Positions 8,271 through 18,035 of a DNA stretch of 35,107 nt are shown piece after piece (positions within the stretch are counted from its first letter, which is position 1; every line of letters begins with the position of its first letter). The notes beneath the pieces were generated by a model. That model made no database searches and was not told the DNA's origin. It saw nothing but the letters and a program-made list of their open reading frames with translations. Both the position numbers and the translations under genes were made by a program. The stretch spans positions 26,758 through 61,864 of the forward strand of contig KV797043.1 in the NCBI GenBank assembly GCA_001809325.1. Direction: 5' to 3'. This DNA comes from Neisseria sp. HMSC077D05. Its GTDB lineage: Bacteria > Pseudomonadota > Gammaproteobacteria > Burkholderiales > Neisseriaceae.

Positions 8271-8720
8271 TTACTCTTCTGCCAGAAGTTTGCGTACCTC
8301 CTCAGCAGAGGTTGCGGACATCAAGGCTTCACGGACGGCTTTTTGCGAGAACCTGCCCGCCAGTTTGGACAAGACTTCCAAATGCTCGCCGGTCGCATTT
8401 TCCGGCACCAACAAAGTGAAAATCAGGGATACGGGTTTGCCGTCGGGCGCATCGAAAGCGACCGGTTCTTTCGTTCGGATAAACGCGCCGGTGGCTTTTT
8501 TCACGCAGGCATGACGACCGTGCGGAATAGCGACGCCCTGACCCAAGCCGGTCGAACCCAGCTTTTCGCGGGCAAACAGGCAGTCGAAGACATCGCCGTG
8601 AGGTAATTCTGCTTCATGTTCAAGCAGCAGGCCCGCTTCTTCAAACAAGCGTTTTTTGCTGCCGACTTCCAAGTCTAAAACGATATGGGACAAAGGCAAA
8701 ATTTCGCCGATAAGGCTCAT
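8271..8720 (-). CDS. ptsN: Nitrogen-type PTS EIIA component
   Basis: PtsN (EIIANtr), a cytoplasmic phosphoacceptor of the regulatory nitrogen PTS, known in other bacteria to affect potassium transport and stress responses. It has 149 residues. The phosphorylated His is His67 in the motif VAIPHGRHA; the surrounding KLGSTGLGQG is typical. The start at 8720 was chosen because the family begins MSLIGEILP-like and an AGAG site lies upstream; the longer in-frame start at 8783 adds an unrelated segment. It is the first gene of ptsN-hprK-rapZ, with only three bases before hprK. Confidence 0.93.
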   Translation of the reverse strand: MSLIGEILPLSHIVLDLEVGSKKRLFEEAGLLLEHEAELPHGDVFDCLFAREKLGSTGLGQGVAIPHGRHACVKKATGAFIRTKEPVAFDAPDGKPVSLIFTLLVPENATGEHLEVLSKLAGRFSQKAVREALMSATSAEEVRKLLAEE

Positions 8721-8857
8721 AGAAATCTCTTTTGATGTGGCAAAATGAAATGGAATTGTACCGACTGTCTGTACAAACCTCAATCCTGAACACGCAATTT
8801 ACACTCAGATTGCTAACAAGAAACGCTGCTTCTTTGATATTTCTTAACTCATACACA

Positions 8858-8983
8858 AGGTCGTCTGAAAACGGCGGCAAGTGTTTTACGGCGGGTTTGG
8901 ATACCAGACAAAACTCCGCCACCATCGTCAACCCGCCCTGCCCCAAAAGCAAAACGTCGTCTGAAACCCTTTTCAGACGACGT
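8858..8983. repeat. DUS and a variant, arm-compensated DUS hairpin
   Basis: A single DUS lies at 8858-8869. At 8954-8983, ACGTCGTCTGAA pairs with TTCAGACGACGT: both arms carry the same G-to-C change relative to the usual DUS, so pairing is kept. The hairpin is just after the ubiA stop (9002) and is probably its terminator. The rest of the 8721-9001 gap shows no gene. Confidence 0.7.
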
Positions 8984-9001
8984 GTTAACCATTTTATTGC
9001 C

Positions 9002-9919
9002 TTACAACCGCGTGGCAGCCAAAGCCCACAAATAATGCCCCGCCAGACCCAAAAACCACAGCAGGCCGATATAGTTGTTATCCAGAAACACTTTAAAACA
9101 AGTCTGGCGGTCGCGGGTTTTGATGGCATGGTATTGACCGATTTGCAGCCACACCACCGCAGGCAGCATGATCCAATACGGCCATGTCGCGCCGATTTTC
9201 ACACCCAACACCGCCATCAGCGCGGTAAACCAAAAATGGCAGAGCATAGAAGCGGAAATATCGTGATCGCCGAACGTGATCGCCGAAGTTTTAATCCCGA
9301 TTTTCAAATCGTCTTCCTTGTCCGACATCGCATAAATCGTGTCGTAGGCAAGCGTCCATAGAGCATTGGCGGTAAACATCAGCCACGCCGTAGAAGGCAC
9401 GCCGCTGCGGACGGCGGCAAACGCCATCGGAATCCCGAAAGAAAACGCCAGCCCCAAATAAAACTGCGGCAGCGGGAAAAAACGTTTGGTAAAGGGGTAA
9501 GTCATCGCCAGAAACAGCGCGGGAACGCTCATCACCCAAGTCAACAGGTTCAGCGGCGTCATGCAGAGGGCGGCAAGCAGGCAGAGGATGACGGTCAGCA
9601 GAATTGCTTCTGTTTTGGAAACCAACCCGCGGGCAAAGGGGCGGTTTTTCGTGCGCTCGACCGAGCCGTCAAAATCGCGGTCGGCAAAGTCGTTGATCAC
9701 GCAGCCTGCGCTGCGCATAAAGAACGTACCGGCGGTAAACGCCCAAAAAATATCCGCTTCCGGAATGCCTTCCGAAGCGACCCATAACGCCCAATAGGTC
9801 GGCCAAAGCAACAGCAACGTGCCGATAGGCTTGTCGATGCGCATCAATTTGCCGTATATGACCATCCGTCCGACGGCATAGCGCGGGAAAAAATGTAAGA
9901 GAACACGTCTTATCTTCAT
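9002..9919 (-). CDS. ubiA: 4-hydroxybenzoate polyprenyltransferase
   Basis: Integral-membrane prenyltransferase that attaches the polyprenyl chain to 4-hydroxybenzoate in ubiquinone synthesis. The 305 residues carry the first Asp-rich motif [19 protein letters not shown] (about 76-94) and the second, [17 protein letters not shown] (about 190-206), which together bind magnesium and the diphosphate. Several hydrophobic helices fill the rest. The N-terminus is about 15 residues longer than E. coli UbiA (Met26 could be an internal alternative start), but the frame is uninterrupted. ubiC, the preceding enzyme of the pathway, lies immediately upstream on the same strand. Confidence 0.95.
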   Translation of the reverse strand: MKIRRVLLHFFPRYAVGRMVIYGKLMRIDKPIGTLLLLWPTYWALWVASEGIPEADIFWAFTAGTFFMRSAGCVINDFADRDFDGSVERTKNRPFARGLVSKTEAILLTVILCLLAALCMTPLNLLTWVMSVPALFLAMTYPFTKRFFPLPQFYLGLAFSFGIPMAFAAVRSGVPSTAWLMFTANALWTLAYDTIYAMSDKEDDLKIGIKTSAITFGDHDISASMLCHFWFTALMAVLGVKIGATWPYWIMLPAVVWLQIGQYHAIKTRDRQTCFKVFLDNNYIGLLWFLGLAGHYLWALAATRL

Positions 9920-10076
9920 GCGAATGTGAAAAATATGTTATTGGTATAATAAATCAATTTGTAATTATTGCTTAGCGTATTATGTTCATTATAAATCAAT
10001 TTTTAGATTTTACTATTTTATTTAGACCCTTATCCCCAACTTTTACAGAAAGATACAAAAACGGCATATCCGAGCC

Positions 10077-10619
10077 CTACACAAACTGCGCCAACCCCGC
10101 CAAAAAATATTCCGTCAGCTCCAACACCTCGCCATCCCAATCGAAATAAGACCTGCGGGCAGCGACAGGTCGTCTGAAATCATCCTGACCGCCTGCGTTT
10201 TCCATCAGGCAAAACTCGAATGCCGAACGCTTCAAGGGCAGCGTGCCGTCAAACAGCCGCTCGCCCAAAGGCTGCGTGCCGCAATCCAACACGCCGCGCC
10301 AGGCTTGCGATTGCGGGCTGCACGCGCTGCGCGCCTGTACGACGGGAACACCGTCCAGATGCAGCAAAACATCGCGGACGAATTGCGGGGCGGCGGTTTC
10401 GGCATGGTTTTCGCCCAATGGATTGCACTGCCAGTCCAGTTCGCCTATATACAGCACTTTTACCGTAAAGCTGCCGCCCAAGGCGCGTAAGGCGGCGGTC
10501 AGCGATTGCGCTTGGCACAGTGCGGCGGCGCGTTCGCCCCAGCCCTGCGGCAGTTCGTCGGGAAGTTTGTCTTGCCAATTCAAAGGGGGATTCATGGGGT
10601 TTAGATTGATGTGTTTCAT
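10077..10619 (-). CDS. ubiC: Chorismate lyase (chorismate--pyruvate lyase)
   Basis: Cytoplasmic enzyme that converts chorismate to 4-hydroxybenzoate and pyruvate, the first committed step toward ubiquinone. It has 180 residues. Sequence identity to E. coli UbiC is low, but the key features align: Arg82 in FVRDVLLHLDGVP, the PLGERLF loop (117-123), the RRS segment (155-157) and Glu170 in LELTEYFL. The neighbouring ubiA supports the call. An alternative start at Met9 (10595) is possible; neither has a strong Shine-Dalgarno site. A DUS lies within the gene at 10167-10178, encoding part of the segment before the RRS motif. Confidence 0.85.
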   Translation of the reverse strand: MKHINLNPMNPPLNWQDKLPDELPQGWGERAAALCQAQSLTAALRALGGSFTVKVLYIGELDWQCNPLGENHAETAAPQFVRDVLLHLDGVPVVQARSACSPQSQAWRGVLDCGTQPLGERLFDGTLPLKRSAFEFCLMENAGGQDDFRRPVAARRSYFDWDGEVLELTEYFLAGLAQFV

Positions 10620-10636
10620 GGCAAAATGAATAAATT

Positions 10637-10672
10637 TTCAGACGACCTCTAAATTTTAAAAGGTCGTCTGAA
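10637..10672. terminator. Inverted DUS pair between the DUF4189 gene and ubiC
   Basis: TTCAGACGACCT (10637-10648) and AGGTCGTCTGAA (10661-10672) flank an AT-rich loop. It follows the stop at 10681 and lies upstream of ubiC. Confidence 0.68.
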
Positions 10673-10680
10673 AAATCAAA

Positions 10681-11199
10681 TTAATAGCGGTAATCAAGGT
10701 GGCGCGAACAGCCTGAATAGCGGATTGTACATTTATTAGAATACTTGGCACATCTAGCAAGAGCTTTGCTTCTCGCACTTTCTACGTAATTATCATTTAC
10801 AACTGAAAATCCGCTATTTCCTTCTTTATCAGGGCCAACAGCAAAAGCGGCGCAAGTATTACGATATTCACTTATTCGACGACAACCTTTTCCATCACTA
10901 GCTATTGGATTTTTACCTCCTCCGTCTTTAATACAAGTTTCTAAAGCTTCTCTATTGGCAGAACGAAAACCTTCAGTGTTGTTCTCAGAATAACCTACTG
11001 CTCCATTGACAGGATTAAGATAAACGGCTCCCCAACGGTTCGGCACGTTGTACACTGCACGAGAAGAAGAACTACCACTACTCCAGCCACAAGCACTACC
11101 ATCAACAGTTTGACAATAACCGTCTGTCGGGTTGCCGCCCAACGGATTGGCAGAAGCAAAACCACTTAATATCATAAATATGAAAAGAATTTTTTTCAT
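10681..11199 (-). CDS. Secreted DUF4189-domain protein
   Basis: A 172-residue exported protein: residues 1-17 form a signal peptide ending ASA. The mature part matches the DUF4189 pattern, with WGAVYLNP...GAVGYSEN (about 56-73), a run of Ala/Cys-containing helices (REALETCIKDGG, SKALARCAKYS) and evenly placed Cys residues likely to form disulfides. The function of the family is unknown. The coding sequence is clearly richer in A and T than its neighbours, which hints at acquisition. Proteins of this kind often occur in variable parts of neisserial genomes. The start has a GGAT-like purine-rich site (AAAGGATTCATAATG). Confidence 0.75.
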   Translation of the reverse strand: MKKILFIFMILSGFASANPLGGNPTDGYCQTVDGSACGWSSGSSSSRAVYNVPNRWGAVYLNPVNGAVGYSENNTEGFRSANREALETCIKDGGGKNPIASDGKGCRRISEYRNTCAAFAVGPDKEGNSGFSVVNDNYVESARSKALARCAKYSNKCTIRYSGCSRHLDYRY

Positions 11200-11451
11200 T
11201 ATGAATCCTTTATTTTATTACAGTACCACTATCATCTTTTTGGGCTTATATCCCACTATTTCACAAGCCGCCCATCATTACCCCTTACCCACCGATCATC
11301 AGTGTACTCATCATCAGCCAAAAACCAGTCTACATGACCGTAATCTGCTCGATGACCGGCTGAGATGAAATATTACTTGGTTGATGTCCCAAATTCCATC
11401 AGTATCGCCAGCAACAGCACAGTTTCGTTCAGCAGCAATGCTCCGCCACTT
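11200..11451 (-). other. Gap with a possible gene remnant
   Basis: No intact gene. On the minus strand, positions 11372-11256 read as 38 open residues ending in a stop (with the segment GHRADYGHVDWFLADDEYTD) but lacking a start codon. Just upstream, a second short open stretch ends in LLAILMEFGTSTK and a stop at 11373-11375. These look like debris of a lost accessory gene beside the DUF4189 gene; neither is recognisable. Confidence 0.3.
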
Positions 11452-12120
11452 TTAATCGTTTTCAGACGACCTTTCGTCCGTCTCCACCTTATCCAACTCC
11501 ATCCACTCCGCATCGGGAAAATCTGTTTTCAGACGACCCTTTAGATACGCCGAGCTGTCTTGGGCGATGTGTTCGTCGCGGCTGTCGTGGATGCGGTTGA
11601 AAATCAGGCTGTGCAGGCTGATGCCGTATTGTTTGAGCGCGGTGAAGCTGAGCAGGGTGTGGTTGATGCTGCCGAGCCGCCCGCTGGTAACGAGAATGAC
11701 GGGATAAGCCTGTTGCTGAATATAATCAATGGTTAACAGGTTTTCCATCAGAGGAACCATCAATCCGCCCGCGCCTTCGACCAATACGATTTCGTATTGC
11801 GCCGCCAATTCTTGCGTGGCGGTGCGGATTTTGTTCAAGTCCAAAGTCCTGCCGTCCAGACGGGCGGCGAGGTGGGGCGAGGCGGGATAGCTGAAGATTT
11901 CGGGCATGGTCAGCCGCTGTTTGTCGGCTTCCTGCATGGGTATGCCCATGATGTTGCGGTGGACGGCGATGTCGTCGGCGATGTTTTGGCAACCGGTTTG
12001 CACGGGCTTTTGCGTGATCACGCTTTTGCCCTGCTGCAATAATTGTTTTGCCAACACGCCGGTGGCGACGGTTTTGCCGATGTCCGTGTCTATGCCGCTG
12101 ACAAAGTAAACGCCTTTCAT
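11452..12120 (-). CDS. bioD: Dethiobiotin synthetase
   Basis: ATP-dependent enzyme that closes the ureido ring, turning 7,8-diaminopelargonate into dethiobiotin. The 222 residues show the P-loop GIDTDIGKT at 9-17, the conserved KPVQTG segment, and [10 protein letters not shown] near 112-121. The ATG at 12120 overlaps the bioA stop in an ATGA arrangement, so translation is coupled; the reading frame continues upstream only as bioA shadow. The protein ends in ERSSEND, which is encoded by a DUS (11461-11472); another DUS-like copy at 11528-11539 encodes the segment KGRLKT. Confidence 0.95.
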   Translation of the reverse strand: MKGVYFVSGIDTDIGKTVATGVLAKQLLQQGKSVITQKPVQTGCQNIADDIAVHRNIMGIPMQEADKQRLTMPEIFSYPASPHLAARLDGRTLDLNKIRTATQELAAQYEIVLVEGAGGLMVPLMENLLTIDYIQQQAYPVILVTSGRLGSINHTLLSFTALKQYGISLHSLIFNRIHDSRDEHIAQDSSAYLKGRLKTDFPDAEWMELDKVETDERSSEND

Positions 12121-13412
12121 TTGCTGTGTTCCTTCAAGATTTGTACGGTTTTGTCGGCAAGTTCGGTCAAGAGGTCGTCTGAAATAATATAAGGCGGCAT
12201 GAGGTACACCAGCCTGCCGAATGGGCGCACCCAAATGCCCTGCGCCACGCAGTCCGCTTGAAAACGCGCCATATCCACGCCTTTTTCCAGTTCGATCACG
12301 CCGATGGCACCCAAAACGCGCACGTCTTTCACGCCGCGGATGTCCCATGCGGTTTTCAGACGACCTTTCAGGATGCTTTCGATGCGGCGGATATTTGCCT
12401 GCCAATCTTGGGACAAAAGCAGCTTGACCGAAGCGCAGGCAACGGCACACGCCAGCGGGTTCGCCATAAATGTCGGTCCGTGCATGAACACGCCCGCTTC
12501 GCCGCGCGAAATCGTTTCGGTGACTTTTTGCGAAGTGATTGCCGCCGCCAGCGTCATATAGCCGCCGCTCAAGCCCTTGCCGATACACATAATATCCGGC
12601 ACGACCTGCGCGTGTTCGCAGGCAAACATCTTGCCCGTGCGCCCGAATCCGGTGGCGATTTCGTCAAAAATCAACACGATATCAAATTCGTCGCACAAAT
12701 CGCGCAACCCGCGAAGATACTGCGGATGATAAAAATACATGCCGCCCGCGCCCTGCACGACCGGTTCCAAAATAAAGGCGGCGATATCCGCATGATGCGC
12801 TTCAAACAAGGCGCGGACAGGCTGCAAATCTGCCCCGTCCCATTCATCGTTAAAACGGCTTTGCGGATTATCGACAAAATAACGCTGCGGCAGAGCGCTG
12901 CCGAAAATATGGTGCATCCCCGTTTCCGGATCGCAGACGGACATCGCGTTCCAAGTATCGCCGTGATACCCGCGCCGCACCGTCGCAATATTCTGCTTCG
13001 CGGTCAAACCCCGCGCCTGCTGGTATTGCACCGCCATCTTCAGCGCAACTTCCACCGAAACCGAACCCGAATCCGCATAAAAAATGCGGTCCAGCCCTTG
13101 CGGCAAAATCCCGACCAATAATTTACCCAGCTCCACCGCCGGCCCGTGCGTCAAACCGCCAAACATCACATGCGACATTTGTTTAATCTGCGCCTCAACT
13201 GCCTGATTCAAAACAGGATGATTGTAACCGTGTATCGCACACCACCAAGACGACATCCCGTCAATCAGCCGCGTGCCGTCCGCCAATTCGATATGCACGC
13301 CCTCCGCACGGCGCACCGGATAAACAGGCAACGGGTCGGTCATGGATGTATAGGGATGGAGCAGATGGGTGCGGTCGAAATCGAGCAGGGAGGAAGTGTG
13401 TTCGGGCAACAT
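12117..13412 (-). CDS. bioA: Adenosylmethionine-8-amino-7-oxononanoate aminotransferase
   Basis: PLP enzyme that transfers an amino group from S-adenosylmethionine to KAPA, giving 7,8-diaminopelargonate in biotin synthesis. It has 431 residues. Visible landmarks are HPYTSM (19-24), [13 protein letters not shown] (54-66), the phosphate-binding DSGSVSVE (114-121), Asp250 in [14 protein letters not shown], and the PLP lysine Lys279 in [10 protein letters not shown]. It is first in an overlapping bioA-bioD pair. Two DUS copies are used as coding sequence: 12172-12183 (encoding ISDDL) and 12355-12366 (encoding KGRLKT). No BirA operator was recognised upstream. Confidence 0.96.
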   Translation of the reverse strand: MLPEHTSSLLDFDRTHLLHPYTSMTDPLPVYPVRRAEGVHIELADGTRLIDGMSSWWCAIHGYNHPVLNQAVEAQIKQMSHVMFGGLTHGPAVELGKLLVGILPQGLDRIFYADSGSVSVEVALKMAVQYQQARGLTAKQNIATVRRGYHGDTWNAMSVCDPETGMHHIFGSALPQRYFVDNPQSRFNDEWDGADLQPVRALFEAHHADIAAFILEPVVQGAGGMYFYHPQYLRGLRDLCDEFDIVLIFDEIATGFGRTGKMFACEHAQVVPDIMCIGKGLSGGYMTLAAAITSQKVTETISRGEAGVFMHGPTFMANPLACAVACASVKLLLSQDWQANIRRIESILKGRLKTAWDIRGVKDVRVLGAIGVIELEKGVDMARFQADCVAQGIWVRPFGRLVYLMPPYIISDDLLTELADKTVQILKEHSK

Positions 13413-13732
13413 ATTTTCTGAGAAGGGTTTATATCAAATTCCGCTATTTTAACCCACTCTGATTAGATGAAAACCTGAAAAGTCCCTATCGGATAAGGGA
13501 AAGGTCATCTGAAAACCTGTTTTCGGTGATGTGGTTCATATCCGGCATAGTATGCAGAAAAATTTCAGGCAACCTAAAAATAAGCCGTTTGAAAGGCGGA
13601 CTTTCAAACGGCTTGTTTTGAGAATTTCAAGTGAGATAGCTAATCACGGTATGAACATGAATACGCCCTATATTCTGTCGATATCCCAAAACCAAAGACA
13701 TTAAAAGACAAATTCAGGTCAATGAAGGCAGA
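13413..13732. other. Intergenic region between the DUF4279-like gene and bioA
   Basis: About 320 bases without a gene. It holds a one-mismatch DUS (AGGTCATCTGAA, near 13502), a degenerate copy related to other dialects (TTCAGGCAACCT near 13564), and the hairpin described at 13582-13614. The bioA promoter must lie here, perhaps using TATAAA about 20 bases before the ATG, but its -35 is unclear. Confidence 0.5.
13582..13614. terminator. 14-bp perfect hairpin, probable terminator
   Basis: AAGCCGTTTGAAAG (13582-13595), loop GCGGA, CTTTCAAACGGCTT (13601-13614). It is downstream of the minus-strand gene ending at 13733. The stem resembles a DUS pair in which both arms have drifted together. Confidence 0.65.
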
Positions 13733-14200
13733 TTAATGCAGCGTACCGTTTTGTCCTTCATCAGAGTCGCAGAAATTACAGTAATGATAGACGTCGACGT
13801 CTATTTCCGTACCCGTCAGATAACAAAATTCTATGATTTCCCGACTAAATCCTATATAGGGATTTTGTTCTGCATCCACAACATATTCAGGGACAACTTC
13901 CAACCAAAATTTTGCTTGGTATTGCCGACGGAATCGGGCAAGTGCATCAATGTTCCCGTGCAATTGGCGGACAATCCGCAGGCACTGTCCTTCTGCATCA
14001 TTGACCGGCTGATCTTGGCGGCAGCCATTCCATGCGCTCCAATCAGCCGGCTGTGGTCGTGGCATTCCATTAGCTAAATGCATCTCTCCGCATCGGGTAA
14101 CAGAAAACGGCTGGATACCGAGCAATTGCGTCAATTCATCGGCGCAATTGTGGTCGGACACCATACGGAAATAGCTGTAACAATTGGGGAGAATCATCAT
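13733..14200 (-). CDS. Hypothetical protein, DUF4279-like
   Basis: A 155-residue cytoplasmic protein with no signal or membrane segment. The overall pattern fits DUF4279: an early 'LLGIQPFSVTRCGE' strand-turn, a central Trp/Gln segment, and a late GFSREIIEFCYLTGTEIDVDVYHY stretch in which Ser, Glu and the IDVDVY strand match the family. Some DUF4279 proteins occur among immunity proteins of toxin systems, but no toxin is seen here, and no function is proposed. The ATG at 14200 may be replaced by the adjacent ATG at 14197. A DUS lies just upstream, at 14210-14221. Confidence 0.55.
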   Translation of the reverse strand: MMILPNCYSYFRMVSDHNCADELTQLLGIQPFSVTRCGEMHLANGMPRPQPADWSAWNGCRQDQPVNDAEGQCLRIVRQLHGNIDALARFRRQYQAKFWLEVVPEYVVDAEQNPYIGFSREIIEFCYLTGTEIDVDVYHYCNFCDSDEGQNGTLH

Positions 14201-14232
14201 ATTTTTGTTTTCAGACGACCTTCACATCATCC

Positions 14233-15492
<1,260 letters not shown>

Positions 15493-15510
15493 AGGGAAAA
15501 TTGTCGGCAA

Positions 15511-16116
15511 TTATAACTGTTTTTCACACAAACCCGCCATTTCGAAAAACGCCCGATACGCTGCCGCCTTTTTCGCCAAACTCAAAGGATAAGCGCGCGA
15601 AGTCGATGGCAGGCGGGTCAGGGTCAAATCCCGTCCGGCAAACGGAAACGGCACGGTTTCGCCCGTTTTCGGCATTTTGATGCCGCCGCCCTGAATATCG
15701 AGCAGGATTTCCGTCGCCTTCCCGCCGGTGGTGCAGATGTGGCGGCAGTCGGGCATCTGCGCCAACACCGCCGCCAAATCGACGGTTTCGACCACTTGCA
15801 AAAACTTGTCGGACGCATTGCCGTGTTCCCGCACCGCCTTCAACACGGTCGGACAGGACGCAATCCCCCGTTCGCGCAAAAACGCCTTGATTTTCTCCGC
15901 ATCAAACGCTTTTTCAGACGGCATCTGGAAATGCGCCGCATCATTAAAAAACACCAGCCCGTAGACGCGCCACATATCGTTTTGAAAATTCGGATAATGA
16001 AACTGCATCGCGCGTTTGTCTTCCTTGGGCGGAAACGTCCCCATCATCATCACCGTCGCCTGCGGCGGCAGCAAGGCAGGAAAAGGGTGGGTTTCGATTT
16101 CAAGCGGAGCGGACAT
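15511..16116 (-). CDS. Uracil-DNA glycosylase superfamily protein
   Basis: A 201-residue protein of the uracil-DNA glycosylase fold. The N-terminal MMGTFPP motif followed by FHYPNFQNDMWRVYG corresponds to the first active-site motif of the family branch that includes predicted DNA-deoxyinosine or mismatch glycosylases, and LPSTSRAY near the end corresponds to the second. I infer a base-excision repair role; the substrate is not determined by sequence. Two adjacent ATG codons exist (16119 and 16116); AAGGAA lies six bases from the second, so 16116 was chosen. Unusually, the coding sequence contains an exact ATGCCGTCTGAA (15913-15924, minus strand), the DUS of the meningococcal group. Confidence 0.75.
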   Translation of the reverse strand: MSAPLEIETHPFPALLPPQATVMMMGTFPPKEDKRAMQFHYPNFQNDMWRVYGLVFFNDAAHFQMPSEKAFDAEKIKAFLRERGIASCPTVLKAVREHGNASDKFLQVVETVDLAAVLAQMPDCRHICTTGGKATEILLDIQGGGIKMPKTGETVPFPFAGRDLTLTRLPSTSRAYPLSLAKKAAAYRAFFEMAGLCEKQL

Positions 16117-16185
16117 CATGATTTCCTTGATAAAAAATATTGAACACAAAGCAGCCGGTTGCCGCCTTTTCAGACGACCTGCCGA

Positions 16186-17082
16186 TTAATACTGATAGAC
16201 AAGTTTTCTCCCCCAACAAGTTTCCGGCTGTTTCACATTATGCTCTTCCACCAATTCATTTTCCGCTTTTGGGCGGGCCGATACCGTCCAGATATCCGGC
16301 CGGTCACGATTCCAAGTCAGCAAGGAAACATTATCAAATACGCAACCCAAAATATTGGTTTGTTTGGGTTCAATCTCTATTTCCACAATATTCTTTTTAC
16401 CGTCCAGCGTGATCAAGCCTGTAAAAGGCATATTTTCAGGAGCCAACCATGCCAGCCAAACTTTGCCGGATTCAATGTATCTCACTTCATGCAAACCGAG
16501 CTTCTCATTTTCGCCCAATTGCGGCACCGGCAGCGCGAAAGACTCATCCAACTGGCACCCCGTCAGCCGGTAATCGTCAGGCGAAGGCGTTCGCTTATCC
16601 TTCGTACCGACATACTTCCACCCAAAATCTTCAGCGTCCACACGGCACAACCAACCTTCCGACCAAACCGGTTTCCGATCGGCTACTTCCGTCGGCTTCA
16701 GAAAGACGCCTTCGCCCATATTTTGGTCATAAAACTTCCGTTCCACCGCCTTAATCATCACGCCCTTCCATTCGACGGGCTTGGGGAATACGGCATACTC
16801 GTAAGATTCAATATCCTTTTTCCACCGAAAATGCAACTTTGTTCCAGCGGGCAATGGAAAACCATCTACCACCGTATCCTCACGAAGCACATACCCCTCC
16901 GGCTTTTGCTGCCCCATCCACACGCTCCACGCCTGCACGCCCAAACAGCACAGCAAAAACACGTTGAACCTGACAGCCATTGCTTTAAACAACGGTCTTT
17001 CAGCTTTCAACGTCATATCGGCAAGCATCAAGCTCAGTATGGCGACCACTGTCAGCCAAATAAAGTTATAAAACGGCAGCAT
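16186..17082 (-). CDS. Hypothetical membrane-anchored protein
   Basis: A 298-residue protein with two hydrophobic segments near the N-terminus (about 4-22 and 36-56), then a long soluble domain that is probably periplasmic. The soluble part is rich in Trp, Lys and acidic residues and has three Cys (WLCRVD, LTGCQLDE, ILGCVFDN) plus one near the end. I do not recognise a family; similar hypothetical proteins are known to me only from Neisseria-like genomes. The neighbouring gene on each side is unrelated. A DUS at 16169-16180 follows the stop. Confidence 0.65.
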   Translation of the reverse strand: MLPFYNFIWLTVVAILSLMLADMTLKAERPLFKAMAVRFNVFLLCCLGVQAWSVWMGQQKPEGYVLREDTVVDGFPLPAGTKLHFRWKKDIESYEYAVFPKPVEWKGVMIKAVERKFYDQNMGEGVFLKPTEVADRKPVWSEGWLCRVDAEDFGWKYVGTKDKRTPSPDDYRLTGCQLDESFALPVPQLGENEKLGLHEVRYIESGKVWLAWLAPENMPFTGLITLDGKKNIVEIEIEPKQTNILGCVFDNVSLLTWNRDRPDIWTVSARPKAENELVEEHNVKQPETCWGRKLVYQY

Positions 17083-17338
17083 TGATTCTTTCTTTGTTCG
17101 TTATATTGAAATTTCTCTCGTTATCAAAACCATATTGCTTCAACTTACCTATTATAAATAAAAGGTCGTCTGAAACCCAATTTCAATAAAGTAAAAATAC
17201 CCGAACAAAAATTTCAGACGCCCCCTGCCTTGTCCTGAAACAAGTTTACAAGCCGACAGACAACGTTATCGCAAACGGAACAGCCGCTTTAGCGATATGT
17301 TAGAATAAAACCACGAAACATAGAAAAGAAAGGTCTCA
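17083..17338. other. Divergent intergenic region
   Basis: The gap separates a minus-strand and a plus-strand gene, so it must hold promoters for both. It contains one DUS (17163-17174) with a decayed partner arm (TTCAGACGCCCC near 17213) and a TAGAAT -10-like box (17301-17306) about 33 bases before the plus-strand ATG, without a good -35. Confidence 0.45.
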
Positions 17339-17983
17339 ATGCAAAAAATTCCTATTGAATACTACAACCTCAATTTATTCGAACAACTGGACAGGCCTGT
17401 CATTGCTTTCGTAAAAAAAAGGCCGTTCAGGAAAGTGGAGAACCTTCATGTCTTTGCTTCAACAGAGGCATATGAAAAAGAAAGGAGAAAGTTTGAAATC
17501 ACCGGCTACAAAGCGCAAACCATCCCTTTAGGCATGTCTCTTGATGCGGTTATCTGGCAACCCTATTATGTAAACCTTGTTATATCCGGACTTGATACAT
17601 CGGACATTATCTTTTCCAAAGACGATTTGCAGCCCCTGAAAGACCTTATCGACAGCTTTTGCATTATGTTTGCAGCAACAAATGCCGAAATAGAAAATGC
17701 GAAAGCCTACGAGTTGATGAAAAACAAAACCGTTTATTTTCTCGGACAACTCCTTACCAAAGAGTTTAAGGTGGGAGACAGAATCGGTTTCGAAGGCATT
17801 CAAAGAGAATCAGACGGTAAACATTATGTATCCGTCAAATGTTTCCTGACTAGGGAAAGTGCTGAAAAATTCAATATGAACAACCGCCCCGTAACGCCCG
17901 CCAATTTGGGATACCTCAAATATTTCTGGTGCAAACCGGTCATTATCGAACCACACCGAGACTACTGGATTGAGTTTCTATAA
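17339..17983 (+). CDS. Hypothetical protein, unknown family
   Basis: A 214-residue soluble protein preceded by a good AAGAAAGG site. There is no signal peptide or membrane helix. The N-terminal part (PVIAFVKKRPFRKVENLHVFASTEAYEKERRKF) is faintly like an SseB-type domain, but I cannot confirm this. The middle is acidic and helical, and the C-terminus ends in a Trp/His/Pro-rich strand region. It is the only plus-strand gene in the first 30 kb and its sequence is richer in A and T than its neighbours, which suggests an acquired accessory gene. It has no cotranscribed neighbour. Confidence 0.6.
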   Translation: MQKIPIEYYNLNLFEQLDRPVIAFVKKRPFRKVENLHVFASTEAYEKERRKFEITGYKAQTIPLGMSLDAVIWQPYYVNLVISGLDTSDIIFSKDDLQPLKDLIDSFCIMFAATNAEIENAKAYELMKNKTVYFLGQLLTKEFKVGDRIGFEGIQRESDGKHYVSVKCFLTRESAEKFNMNNRPVTPANLGYLKYFWCKPVIIEPHRDYWIEFL

Positions 17984-18035
17984 CACTGACAGAGCATCCA
18001 TCGTTTGATAAGGAACTTATCCTCTCTTGAATCTT

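Noticed and set aside
12121-12588. In-frame extension upstream of bioD
   Set aside because: It is the bioA sequence read in another frame; the ATGA overlap at 12117-12120 gives the correct bioD start.
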